This document shows, in pieces, positions 8,546 through 16,720 of a DNA stretch of 64,000 nt. The first letter of the stretch is position 1. Every line of letters begins with the position of its first letter. The notes beneath the pieces were generated by a model that saw only the letters and a program-made list of their open reading frames with translations, was not told the origin of the DNA and did no database searches. Made by a program: the position numbers and the translations under genes. The stretch spans positions 51,840 to 115,839 of the forward strand of contig JAECUM010004959.1 of the NCBI GenBank assembly GCA_016617855.1. The letters are read 5' to 3'. The stretch is from Megalonaias nervosa. Taxonomy: Eukaryota > Mollusca > Bivalvia > Unionida > Unionidae.

Positions 8546-8837
8546 TCAGTCACTTCTCCTAGAGCGAAAGTAATCAACGTAGTGAGTAATTTCTGACCAC
8601 TGCCATTCCAGGAAACGGTCAAGAATGTCAATAAAATCTTCAAATGTAAATAGTCTAAAGCGAAATAGTAGAACGAACGCACCCTTGATCCAGAGAAATC
8701 GGACTTTTGTTGACTTTTGTGAATTTCCTCTTGTGAATTTCTCGACACAAAAGTTTTACAGTCACTAATTGAGGTTTGGCTCTGGCAAGTCCCTGCCAAA
8801 TGTCCTTGTAGATCTTCTCTAGCAATTCGTTTGGCAA
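8546..8837 (-). pseudogene. Unknown small helical protein, frame-broken
   Basis: The ATG at 8,837 gives MPNELLEKIYKDIWQGLARA and KPQLVTVKLLCREIHKR; after one break near 8,680 the most protein-like frame is aromatic and acidic (FTFEDFIDILDRFLEWQW) and ends at a TGA at 8,546-8,548. About 97 residues. I do not recognise a family. It lies between a BIR gene and the NWGR-containing gene and shares their orientation. Confidence 0.3.
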
Positions 8838-8945
8838 TCTTTGAAGATTATTTTTACATCGGGTTTAAATACTTGTCTAGGGGTTGTCCAACGTTTGACT
8901 CTTAATACCTGTAGCTGGATTCTTACACGACATGGTATGCCCACT

Positions 8946-9572
8946 TCAGTGATGAGGTCCCACTAAAGGTAGGTAGTGACAATCTGGAGACCATCGAGCA
9001 TGTTCCAGGTAAGCGGAATCTTTCTTCTCCCACTCGTGAAGTGACACACCACAACTGAAGCACTTGACTTTATCCCCTTCGCCCAAGTAGATAAATCCAG
9101 CTCTAGCTAATTCTTCGGGGGTAGGTCCTCCCAGATATTTTGGCCATTTTCCTCGAAAGGTTTGGAATCGACTTTCATAGTCACAGTATTCAGGCAAACG
9201 CACAAGGAACAAATATTCGTCTTTCACAGGTTCATTTCGATGAGGGTACGGTGAAATATGTAGGAGTGTGCTCAGTTTTACATGACATGCGTAGGGTGGT
9301 AGCCGCATGGTTTCATTAGGATGACATCCACCATGAAAACCAGTAAAGTGAAAAGGTGTGCGATAACGAGTGGCATCACTTTCACATCCATCAGGTTTGA
9401 CACGCACAGCATCACTTTCCATGGTAGGTACAGTCGTAGCAAAATTTCCATGATGTGGTACTGAATCACTGAGGACATAGCGTACGACATCCCTGTCATC
9501 GCAAGGCACAGCATCGTACTCCAGTTTGCTCTTCCTTGATACTTGCTGTTTGAAAGGATTAATCTTTCTCAC
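8946..9572 (-). CDS. BIR-domain protein (IAP-like), second copy
   Basis: The C-terminal part is a BIR zinc-binding fold: SRFQTFRGKWPKYLGG, PEELARAGFIYLGEGDKVKC, then CFSCGVSLHEWEKKDSAYLE and EHARWSPDCHYL, supplying the C-x2-C...H...C ligands. About 130 residues N-terminal to it (Asp/Val/Arg-rich, then FHFTGFHGGCHPNE) match nothing I know. No RING finger follows, so a caspase or signalling binder rather than an E3 ligase is the likely reading. The open frame begins with GTG at 9,572 and I see no ATG between there and the TATA box at 9,617-9,626, so the true start is unclear. It follows a related BIR gene in tandem. Confidence 0.75.
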   Translation of the reverse strand: MRKINPFKQQVSRKSKLEYDAVPCDDRDVVRYVLSDSVPHHGNFATTVPTMESDAVRVKPDGCESDATRYRTPFHFTGFHGGCHPNETMRLPPYACHVKLSTLLHISPYPHRNEPVKDEYLFLVRLPEYCDYESRFQTFRGKWPKYLGGPTPEELARAGFIYLGEGDKVKCFSCGVSLHEWEKKDSAYLEHARWSPDCHYLPLVGPHH

Positions 9573-9616
9573 TTGGCAATGGTAGTCACAATGAACTGTC
9601 GGTCTTGGACGTTGTC

Positions 9617-9626
9617 CCTTTTTATA
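9617..9626 (-). promoter_or_regulatory. TATA box for second BIR gene
   Basis: TATAAAAAGG on the minus strand, 45-54 bp before the first codon of the open frame. Confidence 0.5.
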
Positions 9627-10101
9627 CTAGTCGTGATGAAGTCTCGAGTTTGTACATCGTTCTTTTTTTATGACCAGTTTTGGAAGTCTTCCTTTCTTTC
9701 TTCCTGGACATCGGTACTACCTTCTCTAAGGTACCGTCATACCTGAACCGTAGTGTGATGGGTGGAAATGCCATAGAAAGGTAAGGACAATGCCGAGACC
9801 ATTGAGTATGTTCCAGGATAGCTGAATCTTTATAGATACATCGATCCATACGCAACTTCAGACCACAACTGAAACACTGTACCTCGTATCCCAATCCAGT
9901 CTCAGGTCCCAAGTAGACAGACCCTGTTCTAGCTAAAACATTTGCAGTAGGTAACCCTTCCCTATCCCTGGGCCATTTTTGAAACGTTTCCAGTTGACTG
10001 GCACAACTGCAATAGTCAGTCAAGAAAACAGGAAAATGGTATGGTTTGAACTTGGAGTTCTCTGTGGGTTTCTCACTGGATTCTTGCTGTGTCGAAGTCA
10101 T
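9622..10101 (-). CDS. BIR-domain protein (IAP-like), first copy, 159 aa
   Basis: An intact ORF with one BIR domain: QLETFQKWPRDREG, ANVLARTGSVYLGP, VQCFSCGLKLRM and ILEHTQWSRHCPYL give the Cys, Cys, His, Cys ligands. BIR proteins bind caspases or other death-pathway proteins; in a virus-like element the natural inference is delay of host cell death. The C-terminal tail is Lys/Arg-rich (SRKKERKTSKTGHKKR) and could be a nuclear signal. There is no RING. The ATG overlaps the DNA polymerase stop as ATGA, and a TATA box (10,131-10,143) lies inside the polymerase 3' end, so it may be made both by its own promoter and from a longer RNA. Confidence 0.85.
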   Translation of the reverse strand: MTSTQQESSEKPTENSKFKPYHFPVFLTDYCSCASQLETFQKWPRDREGLPTANVLARTGSVYLGPETGLGYEVQCFSCGLKLRMDRCIYKDSAILEHTQWSRHCPYLSMAFPPITLRFRYDGTLEKVVPMSRKKERKTSKTGHKKRTMYKLETSSRLV

Positions 10102-13100
10102 CCTTCTTGTTGGTGACTATCGTCTTGGAACCATTTCTTTATACCAGCGTGTCCGTACGGTAACGTGAAGTGATTGGGAAGCCGTACTCGCTTCTGGTAC
10201 ACGATTTGATAGACTTTTTCCAAGGGTCGGCTAACGATTTGGTGTGTGGGTAAACGTACAATCTTGTGCGGTTCATGGGTGGTCACTTTAAAATTTCCAT
10301 CCTCTCCAGACTGCAAGGCTTCTTTCAAGACGCCAAAGTTTACCAGTTGACTGGTGCGATAATTGAGAGCCAATCCTTTCACTTTACACTCCGTGTACAC
10401 TTCTCCTTGTGGGTCACGGTATTCGTAGCCGTAATTTTTGGGACCGCCACTTGCAGAACTTAGAATCTTGTCGTCGGGATGTTCGTCCTTCCGGGCTTCT
10501 AAACGGTCCCCTTCGATGACAGGGTGAGGTTGACCCAGGCGATCGATATAGATGCAACTGTCCGCGTCAAAATACAGCACACGATCTCTTAATAGTTCTA
10601 AAGCTTCGTACAGTTTTAAGCGAGCATGGGCTGTCACGTAAGCCAAAAGGATGACATTTCCAAATTCGTCGGCTTCTACAAAGTCCAGTTCTTCTTCGTA
10701 ATTGGCTAAGATCAAGTCCTCAGGAAGGACGTCCACGTGTTTCATGTATTTGGTTTTGTCGTGAATCATCTGGAAGTAGCGAGAAGGTTCTGTCAAATAC
10801 TCCGTCTTGGGTAAACACGGTCGTTGTGCCATTTTACCCCACAAGCAATTTAACATCACTTTGGCAAACGATCGCCTTCCTTCGTTTTTCTCGATGTGGT
10901 CTAAAGTGATGCCTTCCTGCTCCCAGTATTTGTCTTTGAATTTGTTTTGGTCTTCGGGAGTGTGTCACCAGGAATGATAGCCACATGTTTCTTGTTTCAG
11001 TTTCAAAAAGGCATTCACGTAGTCTGCTAAAATGACTTTCTCAGTTTGGTTGCTCTTGTGGTATTTTTCTGTCTTGGGAAAGTGGTAAATTTCGTACACT
11101 TCTAACAGTTGGTATCCCAAGTCCAGAGCTTTAAACAATTCCACAGTGACCCACGTTCCTGTCAAGGTGCGTTCTTCCTGGGTGTGCTGATGAGGACGGT
11201 CTCGGTTGCACGTTTCAGCACAAGTACGGCACAAGGGAAACATCAGTTTTCCTTGGCAATGGTGAGGTAAAACGGGATGGTACGAGTACGTGGGAGGCAA
11301 GACTTTACACTTGATCAATCCTTCGTATTATTGAATATTCTCCACGTCGACGTGTTCCGTCAGCAATTGTGTGTACCCTTCGGGAAAGTGACAATATTTG
11401 CACACGTACGGATACAGAGAACACACGTCCAAATATTTGATTTCCTCTCCTTTCTCCTCGTCGGCTTGGTACAGCAAACAGGTGGCATTCGTCCGTCCTC
11501 CATACAAACTGTCCCTTGGGTTCAGTGGGTCTACCAGCTTGTAACTTTCCACGATGCGCTTAAACTCGGGATCGGTTTTCAATCGCTGATCGTACTCGTG
11601 TTCCAACATTTCTACCACTTGGTATCCTTGCTCTTCTAACTTCAAGCGTCGCTGACAAGTGGCCTGGTACAAGTCTTCCATGGTCCGTTGTAAAAACTGA
11701 TTTTTAGTATTACGTTGAGAGTAGCAGATAGGACATCTGTGAAATAAGCACCCGTTAAACTCGTACACAATCTGGGGGTTTTCTAAGTCCTAGCCATCTA
11801 CCGAATACCTTCAAACGTCTTTTCGCCTCCTCCGTTGCGGGCATGTTGGATCCATTTGTCTTCCTTGTCACACAAGTAATGTAGCCAGCGTAGGGCTTTG
11901 ACCGAGTATTGACGTTTGACAAAATTGGTCGTATGAGGACTGATGACAGCTAGGGTGTTTTCGGGCATGAATCGTTGGCGGTACACTAAGGAACACGCTT
12001 TGGCAATGGTGCAGGCTTCTTTCAAAGGATCGATCCCTCCGTGTTCCATGAACAGTTCTCGAAATTTTCCACAGCAACTCCGTAAAATGTCCACGTCGGA
12101 ACGACAATATTTTAACATTTCTTCCTGAAAGTCGAAAGGGTCCGAGGCGTGAGTCTGGTACCAAGCGTAGAAAGCTTCTCGTTGTTGGTACGCATGTTGT
12201 CAGGGTCGTAGAAGTGAGTCTCAGGCAAATGAGGTAGAACGGTGTGTTGATTGGCTTCGGTATTGAAAAAGTGCGGAAATAGCCTTTGACCATTTCTGTC
12301 ATTCCAAACGTTTTAGGCATGCGACTCAAAGGCATGGACAAGTAACTCATCGAATCTTTAAACTGCACTTGGTCTACTTGCATGGAAATGAGTTTAGTTC
12401 CGTTCAAAGTCACTTTAGGACGTTCGGTACTTTGTTCCGTATAGTATCTCAAAAGAAACTGCCCATCGTATCCCGAGAAACTGTGAGCCATCAACGTGGC
12501 ATAGCGATGACAATCTCCGTAACGTTCAATGTCCTCTTGACTCCATGTCTCGTCGATAGGGTTTAAGATCCATTGGGAGAAATCGGTCAGCGTGTTTGGT
12601 CCCCGAAAGATTTTTTCACGTCCTCCAGGAATCTTGCTACAGTGAGGGCAATGAGTTAAGATAAGCTCTTGGTTGCACTTCTCACACGCTCGATGAGCCA
12701 CGCAGAAATTAGGAATGTGAATACCAATCTCTTGCATGCATTCGAAATCGAAAAAGATGAAATGGCCTTTCTTCTGGTCATTATCTTCTTCCTGTTGGGG
12801 CTGGTATTTTTGAATGTAGCATTGGTGTTCCAAGTCCACGATTTGGTGACAAATGTGACATCGTTTCTTTCCTGAACAGACGTGCGTCTTGGCATTATTG
12901 GTACGTATGCCTTGTCCACAAGTAGGGCACAATCTCAGGAGCTGACAAGCACATTTCTGCTGTGAACCTTGCGTCTTTAGATGTTGTTGGTAACAGGTTG
13001 GACTGACAAACGTGCGCTGACAAGCTGGGCAATGCACTCGTTCTTGTCCTTCGTCTAGACAGGGTTAGAGGCTAAACATCCCTCACATTTCGATCCGCAA

Positions 13101-14176
13101 TGCTTGTGTTGCTCTCGATTGTTATAGCCATAGTCACATTTCTCACAGTAATAACTGTATGACAGGAATGCAGTGATACTGGCAATGGCATCAAAATGTT
13201 CATCGTGATGATAGACGTGAATGTATTTTCCGTCTTTGAAATTTATGCCTCGAAACAACAGCGGTCCGCGCACTTCTTGAGGATGCACTTTCAAGGTGTA
13301 GCATGGAGCCAAGACGTTTTGCAATTTTTGCATTTCAGGAATGCCACAGGGTGTGTCTTTGGATATCCCCGCTTGCTGTAACAGGAGTTCTGCTTCTCTT
13401 TGTTGTTTGGCTCGGTCCGATCGTTGAATAGTTTTCCAGGCTCTTTTCCATTCTGCCGTGTCGTTCTTGTCGGCATACGTTCGTCCTACGACGATGGCAC
13501 GGGCTAAACACATCTGGTCTTGAGGGTTGTTAATTTGAACGAGGCTACGCTTGATGCTGCGAAGATTGTCTACCAAGATCGCCTTTTTGCCATGTCCTGT
13601 CCCTTGGGGAAGAGAAACGTGGGTCATGAACAGTGTCGCTTTTCCATTGGTGATGTGAAACTTGTCATTGGATTGTTGCACGTGTTGAACCTTGTCCATG
13701 ACTTTGGAAGGTGTCAATTCTGATGGGGTGCTAAACTCGATCCAAACGGGGGACTTCAAACTGTCGTGATGAATAGAAAGTCTCAAGCGATCGTCTTCTT
13801 TGGCTTGACATTGCCGTTTCAGTGTAGTTAACAAAGAATCCCACACATCAGTGATGAACCCTTCTGCTTTCTCCAACGGTACGTCGGACTTGAAATCTTT
13901 AAACTTCACTGCGTACGTGTAGGCCGTAGTTCTAAATTTTCTGGAGGAGCGTTTGTCCGTCTCTCGAATGTGAAAGTACTTTTGAAGGTTTACTGATGGT
14001 AATGGACTTTGGTTTGGTGTAGACTCTCTGGGCCTAGATTCTGGTTCACTCATCTCATCTTCAAAATCGCTGGCATGAATTTGAGCCATGACTTCAGCTA
14101 CTGTGCGAGGCGATAAATCACGTTTCTGCCTGTTACTTTCTTCTCTTTTCTTTACGAAATGATGCGATCGTTTCAT
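10098..14176 (-). pseudogene. Protein-primed family B DNA polymerase (pPolB), frame-broken
   Basis: The replicative polymerase of Polintons, about 1,350 residues over the gene. The N-terminal 370 residues (13,055-14,176) are an undefined adintovirus-type extension ending in Cys/His pairs (YCEKCDYGYNN, CEGC). After a frame change near 13,060 come further zinc-finger-like pairs (HCPACQRTF), then exonuclease motifs FFDFECMQE, AHSFSGYDGQFLL and YCRSDVDIL. Polymerase motif A is LDVCSLYPYVCKY, motif B KVMLNCLWGKMAQRP, motif C YFDADSCIYID. There are frame changes near 12,120-12,250 and 11,770-11,800 and an in-frame TGA at 10,965-10,967. Transcription likely starts from the TATA box at 14,225-14,234. 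The first BIR gene overlaps its end. A relic of its first 120 codons lies at 41,151-41,510. Confidence 0.92.
10131..10143 (-). promoter_or_regulatory. TATA box for first BIR gene
   Basis: TATAAAGAAATGG on the minus strand within the polymerase 3' end, about 35 bp before the BIR start codon. Confidence 0.45.
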
Positions 14177-14221
14177 CTTGACTGCAAAATGTCAAATGAC
14201 TACATTTGAAACGCCATAGAC

Positions 14222-14260
14222 CCCTATATATTTATGTCAGGCTTAGTGCATATATAAAGG
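14222..14260. promoter_or_regulatory. Compact bidirectional promoter, polymerase / zinc-knuckle gene
   Basis: Two TATA boxes stand back to back about 20 bp apart: AATATATAG on the minus strand (14,225-14,234), about 50 bp before the polymerase ATG, and TATATAAAGG on the plus strand (14,251-14,260), about 52 bp before the ATG at 14,312. The two genes must compete for, or share, transcription factors. In relic B a matching TATATAGG precedes the polymerase remnant. Confidence 0.6.
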
Positions 14261-14311
14261 GCTGGTGCCTTCCCTCTCAGTACTCATTTTGCTCTCAAGC
14301 CGTTCAACACA

Positions 14312-14757
14312 ATGGAAGAACCCACACAAATTGAACTTCTGATTAGAACTTTGCGAGGTGTCATAAGAATGTTTTCTTCAGACAAGCCGACGGACTACTC
14401 TCCCTCCTTTCGAGATAAAAGTCAAGAATACTTGCTATATCTGCCAGAAGAAAGGGCATTGGGCTACAGAATGTCCAGACCGTCAAAAAAGCAAGACCAG
14501 TGTCAGAAGAGACAAAAGTCAAGATACCTGTTATCATTGTAAAGAGAAAGGACATTGGTCTTCAGAGTGTCCTAAGAAAGAACAGGAGCAGGAAGGAGGA
14601 GGAAGAAGAAAAAGAGGTGCCCTCGGCAAAGGAAGAACCCCGACACGTTGAGAAAGAGAAGACAGAAAAGAAAAGAAGACGAGAAAAAAGTCAAGAAGAA
14701 GAAGAAGAGGAAAAAAGTGTAAAAGTGAAGAAATTAAAAAAAAAACAGAGAGAGTGA
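14312..14757 (+). pseudogene. Double CCHC zinc-knuckle protein with charged tail, frame-broken
   Basis: The ATG at 14,312 opens MEEPTQIELLIRTLRGVIRM. A one-base frame change near 14,428 leads to two CCHC knuckles in one frame: CYICQKKGHWATEC (14,433-14,474) and CYHCKEKGHWSSEC (14,529-14,570), both of the C-x2-C-x4-H-x4-C form of retroviral nucleocapsids and cellular RNA/ssDNA-binding proteins. A second change near 14,590 enters a Lys/Glu-rich tail (SRKEEEEEKEVPS, KKRRREKSQEEEEEE) ending at 14,757. Nucleic-acid binding is inferred. A remnant with CYQCEVDKH and ECPKK lies on the minus strand at 40,780-40,985, again divergent from a polymerase remnant, so this is an old member of the element. 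Confidence 0.6.
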
Positions 14758-15010
14758 AAGAAGAAAAAAGACACAGAAGAAGTCTATGAACTTTTTTAAA
14801 AAGTGTTGTGTTATGTTGTGATATTGAATTGTAAATATTTGTACCAGAATAGACCAGACTGAAAAAACGTAAGTGTCTCTTGGTTTTGATTGTTTAGAAT
14901 AATAAGGGCCTACACTCACGCACTCACAACACGTATATCATAGGGTTAAACAAGGTTTTTTTTAGTTTTAATTGATTTTGGCAAAATGAATTAGTATCTC
15001 TTTTCGAAAG
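14758..15010. other. Intergenic, AT-rich, no gene seen
   Basis: Between the convergent zinc-knuckle and coiled-coil genes. No convincing ORF; poly-T tract at 14,956-14,964. Confidence 0.6.
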
Positions 15011-15018
15011 AAGTGAGT

Positions 15019-15034
15019 GGCCCTAAAAAGCACC
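15019..15034 (-). terminator. Histone-type 3' stem-loop, one mismatch
   Basis: On the minus strand GGTGCTTTTTAGGGCC lies about 35 bases after the stop of the 15,069-15,681 gene, followed by ACTCACT and a TTTCGAAAAGA purine element. It matches the metazoan histone mRNA stem-loop except for one stem position (G where a pyrimidine is expected), which disrupts one pair. The surrounding bases closely match the structure at 16,175-16,190, so the two 3' ends share origin. Confidence 0.6.
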
Positions 15035-15068
15035 ATTGGGTGTTTGTTTTTTTCAAAAAACAAACTAC

Positions 15069-15681
15069 TTAGGAACGAGAAGCAATCCGCTTTAACTGCT
15101 TTAAGCCTTTGCCACGGCCAAGGCCTACTTCTGAACTTGCTCCTGTCGATGATTGGGTAGAAATCACTAGGGGTGGTATCTCTGGTGTAGTAACAGGGTT
15201 GGACTGTTTGGCTCGAGAAGGTCTTTTTCTCTTGGGTCGTAATAAAGAAGTCTGATACATTTGTTTTAGGCTTCTTAACTCCGCCAAAATGTCCAAGAGT
15301 ACCGTTACCGTTTGACTTTCACTGTTCTCCTTCTCTCCTAGCCTTTGTTTCTTCTCTACTGCTTCTTCATCATGTCATTTCCTTCTTGCCTCTTCTTCTT
15401 CTCGCTGTTGCTGTTCAAGGAGAAATGCTTGTTCTGCTTCTTTCTGCTGTTGTAAAAATTTCTCCATTCTTCTTTCTGTCTTTGTTTAAAATCCTCGACG
15501 TGTGGTAAAGAAGGAGAAGGTGGCGAAGGTACTGGTACCGGAACAAATTCTTGTGAAGAAGAGAAAAAATCTACTAAATCCCAATTGAAATCAACCTCTT
15601 CTGGAAGTAGCGCTGAGTTAACTTTGGTCTCGTCTCCACAGCCGGTGCACCCCAATTCACTGTCTTCTTAGTTTCCGTCAT
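15069..15681 (-). pseudogene. Coiled-coil/basic protein of unknown function with histone-type 3' end
   Basis: From an ATG at 15,681 (MTETKKTV) a frame change near 15,655 leads to acidic sequence (EEVDFNWDLVDFFSSSQEF) and a Pro/Val stretch. A second change near 15,480 enters a Gln/Glu coiled coil (RRMEKFLQQQKEAEQAF, EQQQREEEEARRK), an in-frame TGA (15,375-15,377), then DILAELRSLKQMYQTSLL, a basic patch RPKRKRPSRAK and a C-terminus with GRGKGLKQLKRIASRS. The last part looks like a nuclear, nucleic-acid-binding tail. I do not recognise a family. It is divergent from the plus-strand gene at 15,914 and shares its promoter; its RNA would end in a histone-like stem-loop. Confidence 0.45.
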
Positions 15682-15732
15682 GTTTCACAAAACGATGTCG
15701 CATCGATTCACTGCGCACAGACGCTAGCGCAC

Positions 15733-15870
15733 CTATATAGGGAATGTGACGTCACCGGTAGCTCTCATCGGATTGGAAGACAGACTCGGCGAAGTGACTG
15801 AATTTTGTAACGCATGTTGGGATTGGTGAACAATTTCAATCCGTTTCGATCAGGTCTTCCACTATAAATA
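15733..15870. promoter_or_regulatory. Bidirectional promoter with CRE and CCAAT boxes
   Basis: CTATATAGGT (15,733-15,740, minus TATA) lies 52 bp before the minus-strand ATG, and TATAAATA (15,863-15,870) 44-51 bp before the plus-strand ATG. Between them are a perfect CRE/ATF palindrome TGACGTCA (15,747-15,754) and two reversed CCAAT boxes (ATTGG at 15,772-15,776 and 15,822-15,826). CCAAT boxes between divergent genes are typical of histone gene pairs, and ATF sites of adenovirus early promoters; both comparisons are inference. Confidence 0.65.
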
Positions 15871-15913
15871 AACGCGGTTCACTTCATTCCCTTCACCTGT
15901 TCTCGTCACAAAG

Positions 15914-16147
15914 ATGTGGACCAACGTTGAATCGTCTACTTTCGTATCGTCGTTGTTTTTCCGTACGGATTTACCCATGTATGTGAGATCATCATGGAGA
16001 ATCGTTAGGATCACCGAGACAAGCGTTTGGAAAAGAAGGACCTATGTGGAAAGACAAGGCTGTCTGAAGCGAGTTCTGATTTATGGACCAGAGGTTAGAC
16101 GAAGTTTGAGAAAGAGAAGAAGACCTATGCGATGCCCTCTATGTTAA
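15914..16147 (+). CDS. Small basic protein, possible histone-fold relative, 77 aa
   Basis: An intact ORF with a TATA box upstream and a consensus histone stem-loop 28 bases after its stop. The N-terminus is neutral and aromatic (MWTNVESSTFVSSLFF); the rest is very Arg-rich. Residues about 29-62 (RITETSVWKRR ... GCLKRVLIYGPEVRRSL) are reminiscent by eye of the first helix, loop and second helix of histone H4 (IT-x-x-x-[IV], G-x-[LV]-KR[IV], LIY-x-E-x-R), and less well of H2A. The long third helix and the Gly/Lys tail are absent, and it ends with RKRRRPMRCPLC. It could be a truncated, fast-evolving viral histone, or an unrelated basic protein. The fold call is weak; the regulatory context is firm. 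Confidence 0.5.
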   Translation: MWTNVESSTFVSSLFFRTDLPMYVRSSWRIVRITETSVWKRRTYVERQGCLKRVLIYGPEVRRSLRKRRRPMRCPLC

Positions 16148-16174
16148 CGAAATGGTGTTAACATAACAAACAAC

Positions 16175-16190
16175 GGCCTTTTTCAGGGCC
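16175..16190 (+). terminator. Consensus histone mRNA 3' stem-loop with HDE
   Basis: GGCCTTTTTCAGGGCC matches every position of the metazoan histone stem-loop consensus GGYYYTTYTNARRRCC: six-pair stem (one G-U), four-base loop TTTC. It is preceded by ACAAACAAC and followed by ACTCC, as in histone mRNAs, and a purine-rich TCGAAAAGA starts about 12 bases downstream, where the U7 snRNA-binding histone downstream element belongs. Such RNAs end without poly(A) and are stabilised by SLBP in S phase. Confidence 0.88.
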
Positions 16191-16199
16191 ACTCCACTG

Positions 16200-16720
16200 C
16201 CTCGAAAAGATTTATTCTTTCTTGCCTAAAAATTTTTTTTATTCGATTTTATAATTTATCTTTTAACTCCCTAAAACATTATTCTCTTCCCTAAAATATT
16301 TGTTTAGTCGATTGTATAATTTGTGTATGATAGATTGATGTTCATCAATCTATGGAAAAAAAACGAATATATAAAACATACTCTACTAAAACACGAACGC
16401 GAATGATTCATGTTTGTATATAGAAATGACACAGGTGGCATAATGTCACGGTACTACATTGCTACATTGTTGCCAATGTCCAGTACCGTGACATCACCCT
16501 ACCTGTTCCATTCCTCTTGTCCCTATACAAAATTCCCATTGTCGCTATACAGACCCAGGGTGATTTTTTGTCGCTATAAATCGTATCGCTATACTGGCCC
16601 GGGGGGGGGTCTGTAATGTATTTTCCCATTGTCGCTATTCTACCCCACTACACTACTCATACTCTTGGGTTAGCGAAAAGTGTATGCCCAACACTCGTAT
16701 CAAGTTTGGATGGTGGTTTT
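16200..16720. repeat. Probable right terminal region of Polinton copy A
   Basis: No ORF of note. It contains a hairpin with 11-bp arms (GTCACGGTACT at 16,445 / AGTACCGTGAC near 16,480), a G9 run and three short repeats of the form CCCATTGTCGCTAT (about 16,527, 16,569 variant, 16,624). Read inward this gives GCGACAATGGGAA, similar to GGGGACAATGG repeats at the end of copy C (55.78-56.0 kb). I infer the terminal inverted repeat ends here, but the left end is outside the window, so it cannot be matched. Confidence 0.35.

Noticed and set aside
4500..15377. Alternative genetic code or selenocysteine at TGA
   Set aside because: No SECIS-like evidence examined, adjacent genes use TGA as a plausible true stop (for example 3,748 and 10,098), and mutation explains the pattern more simply.
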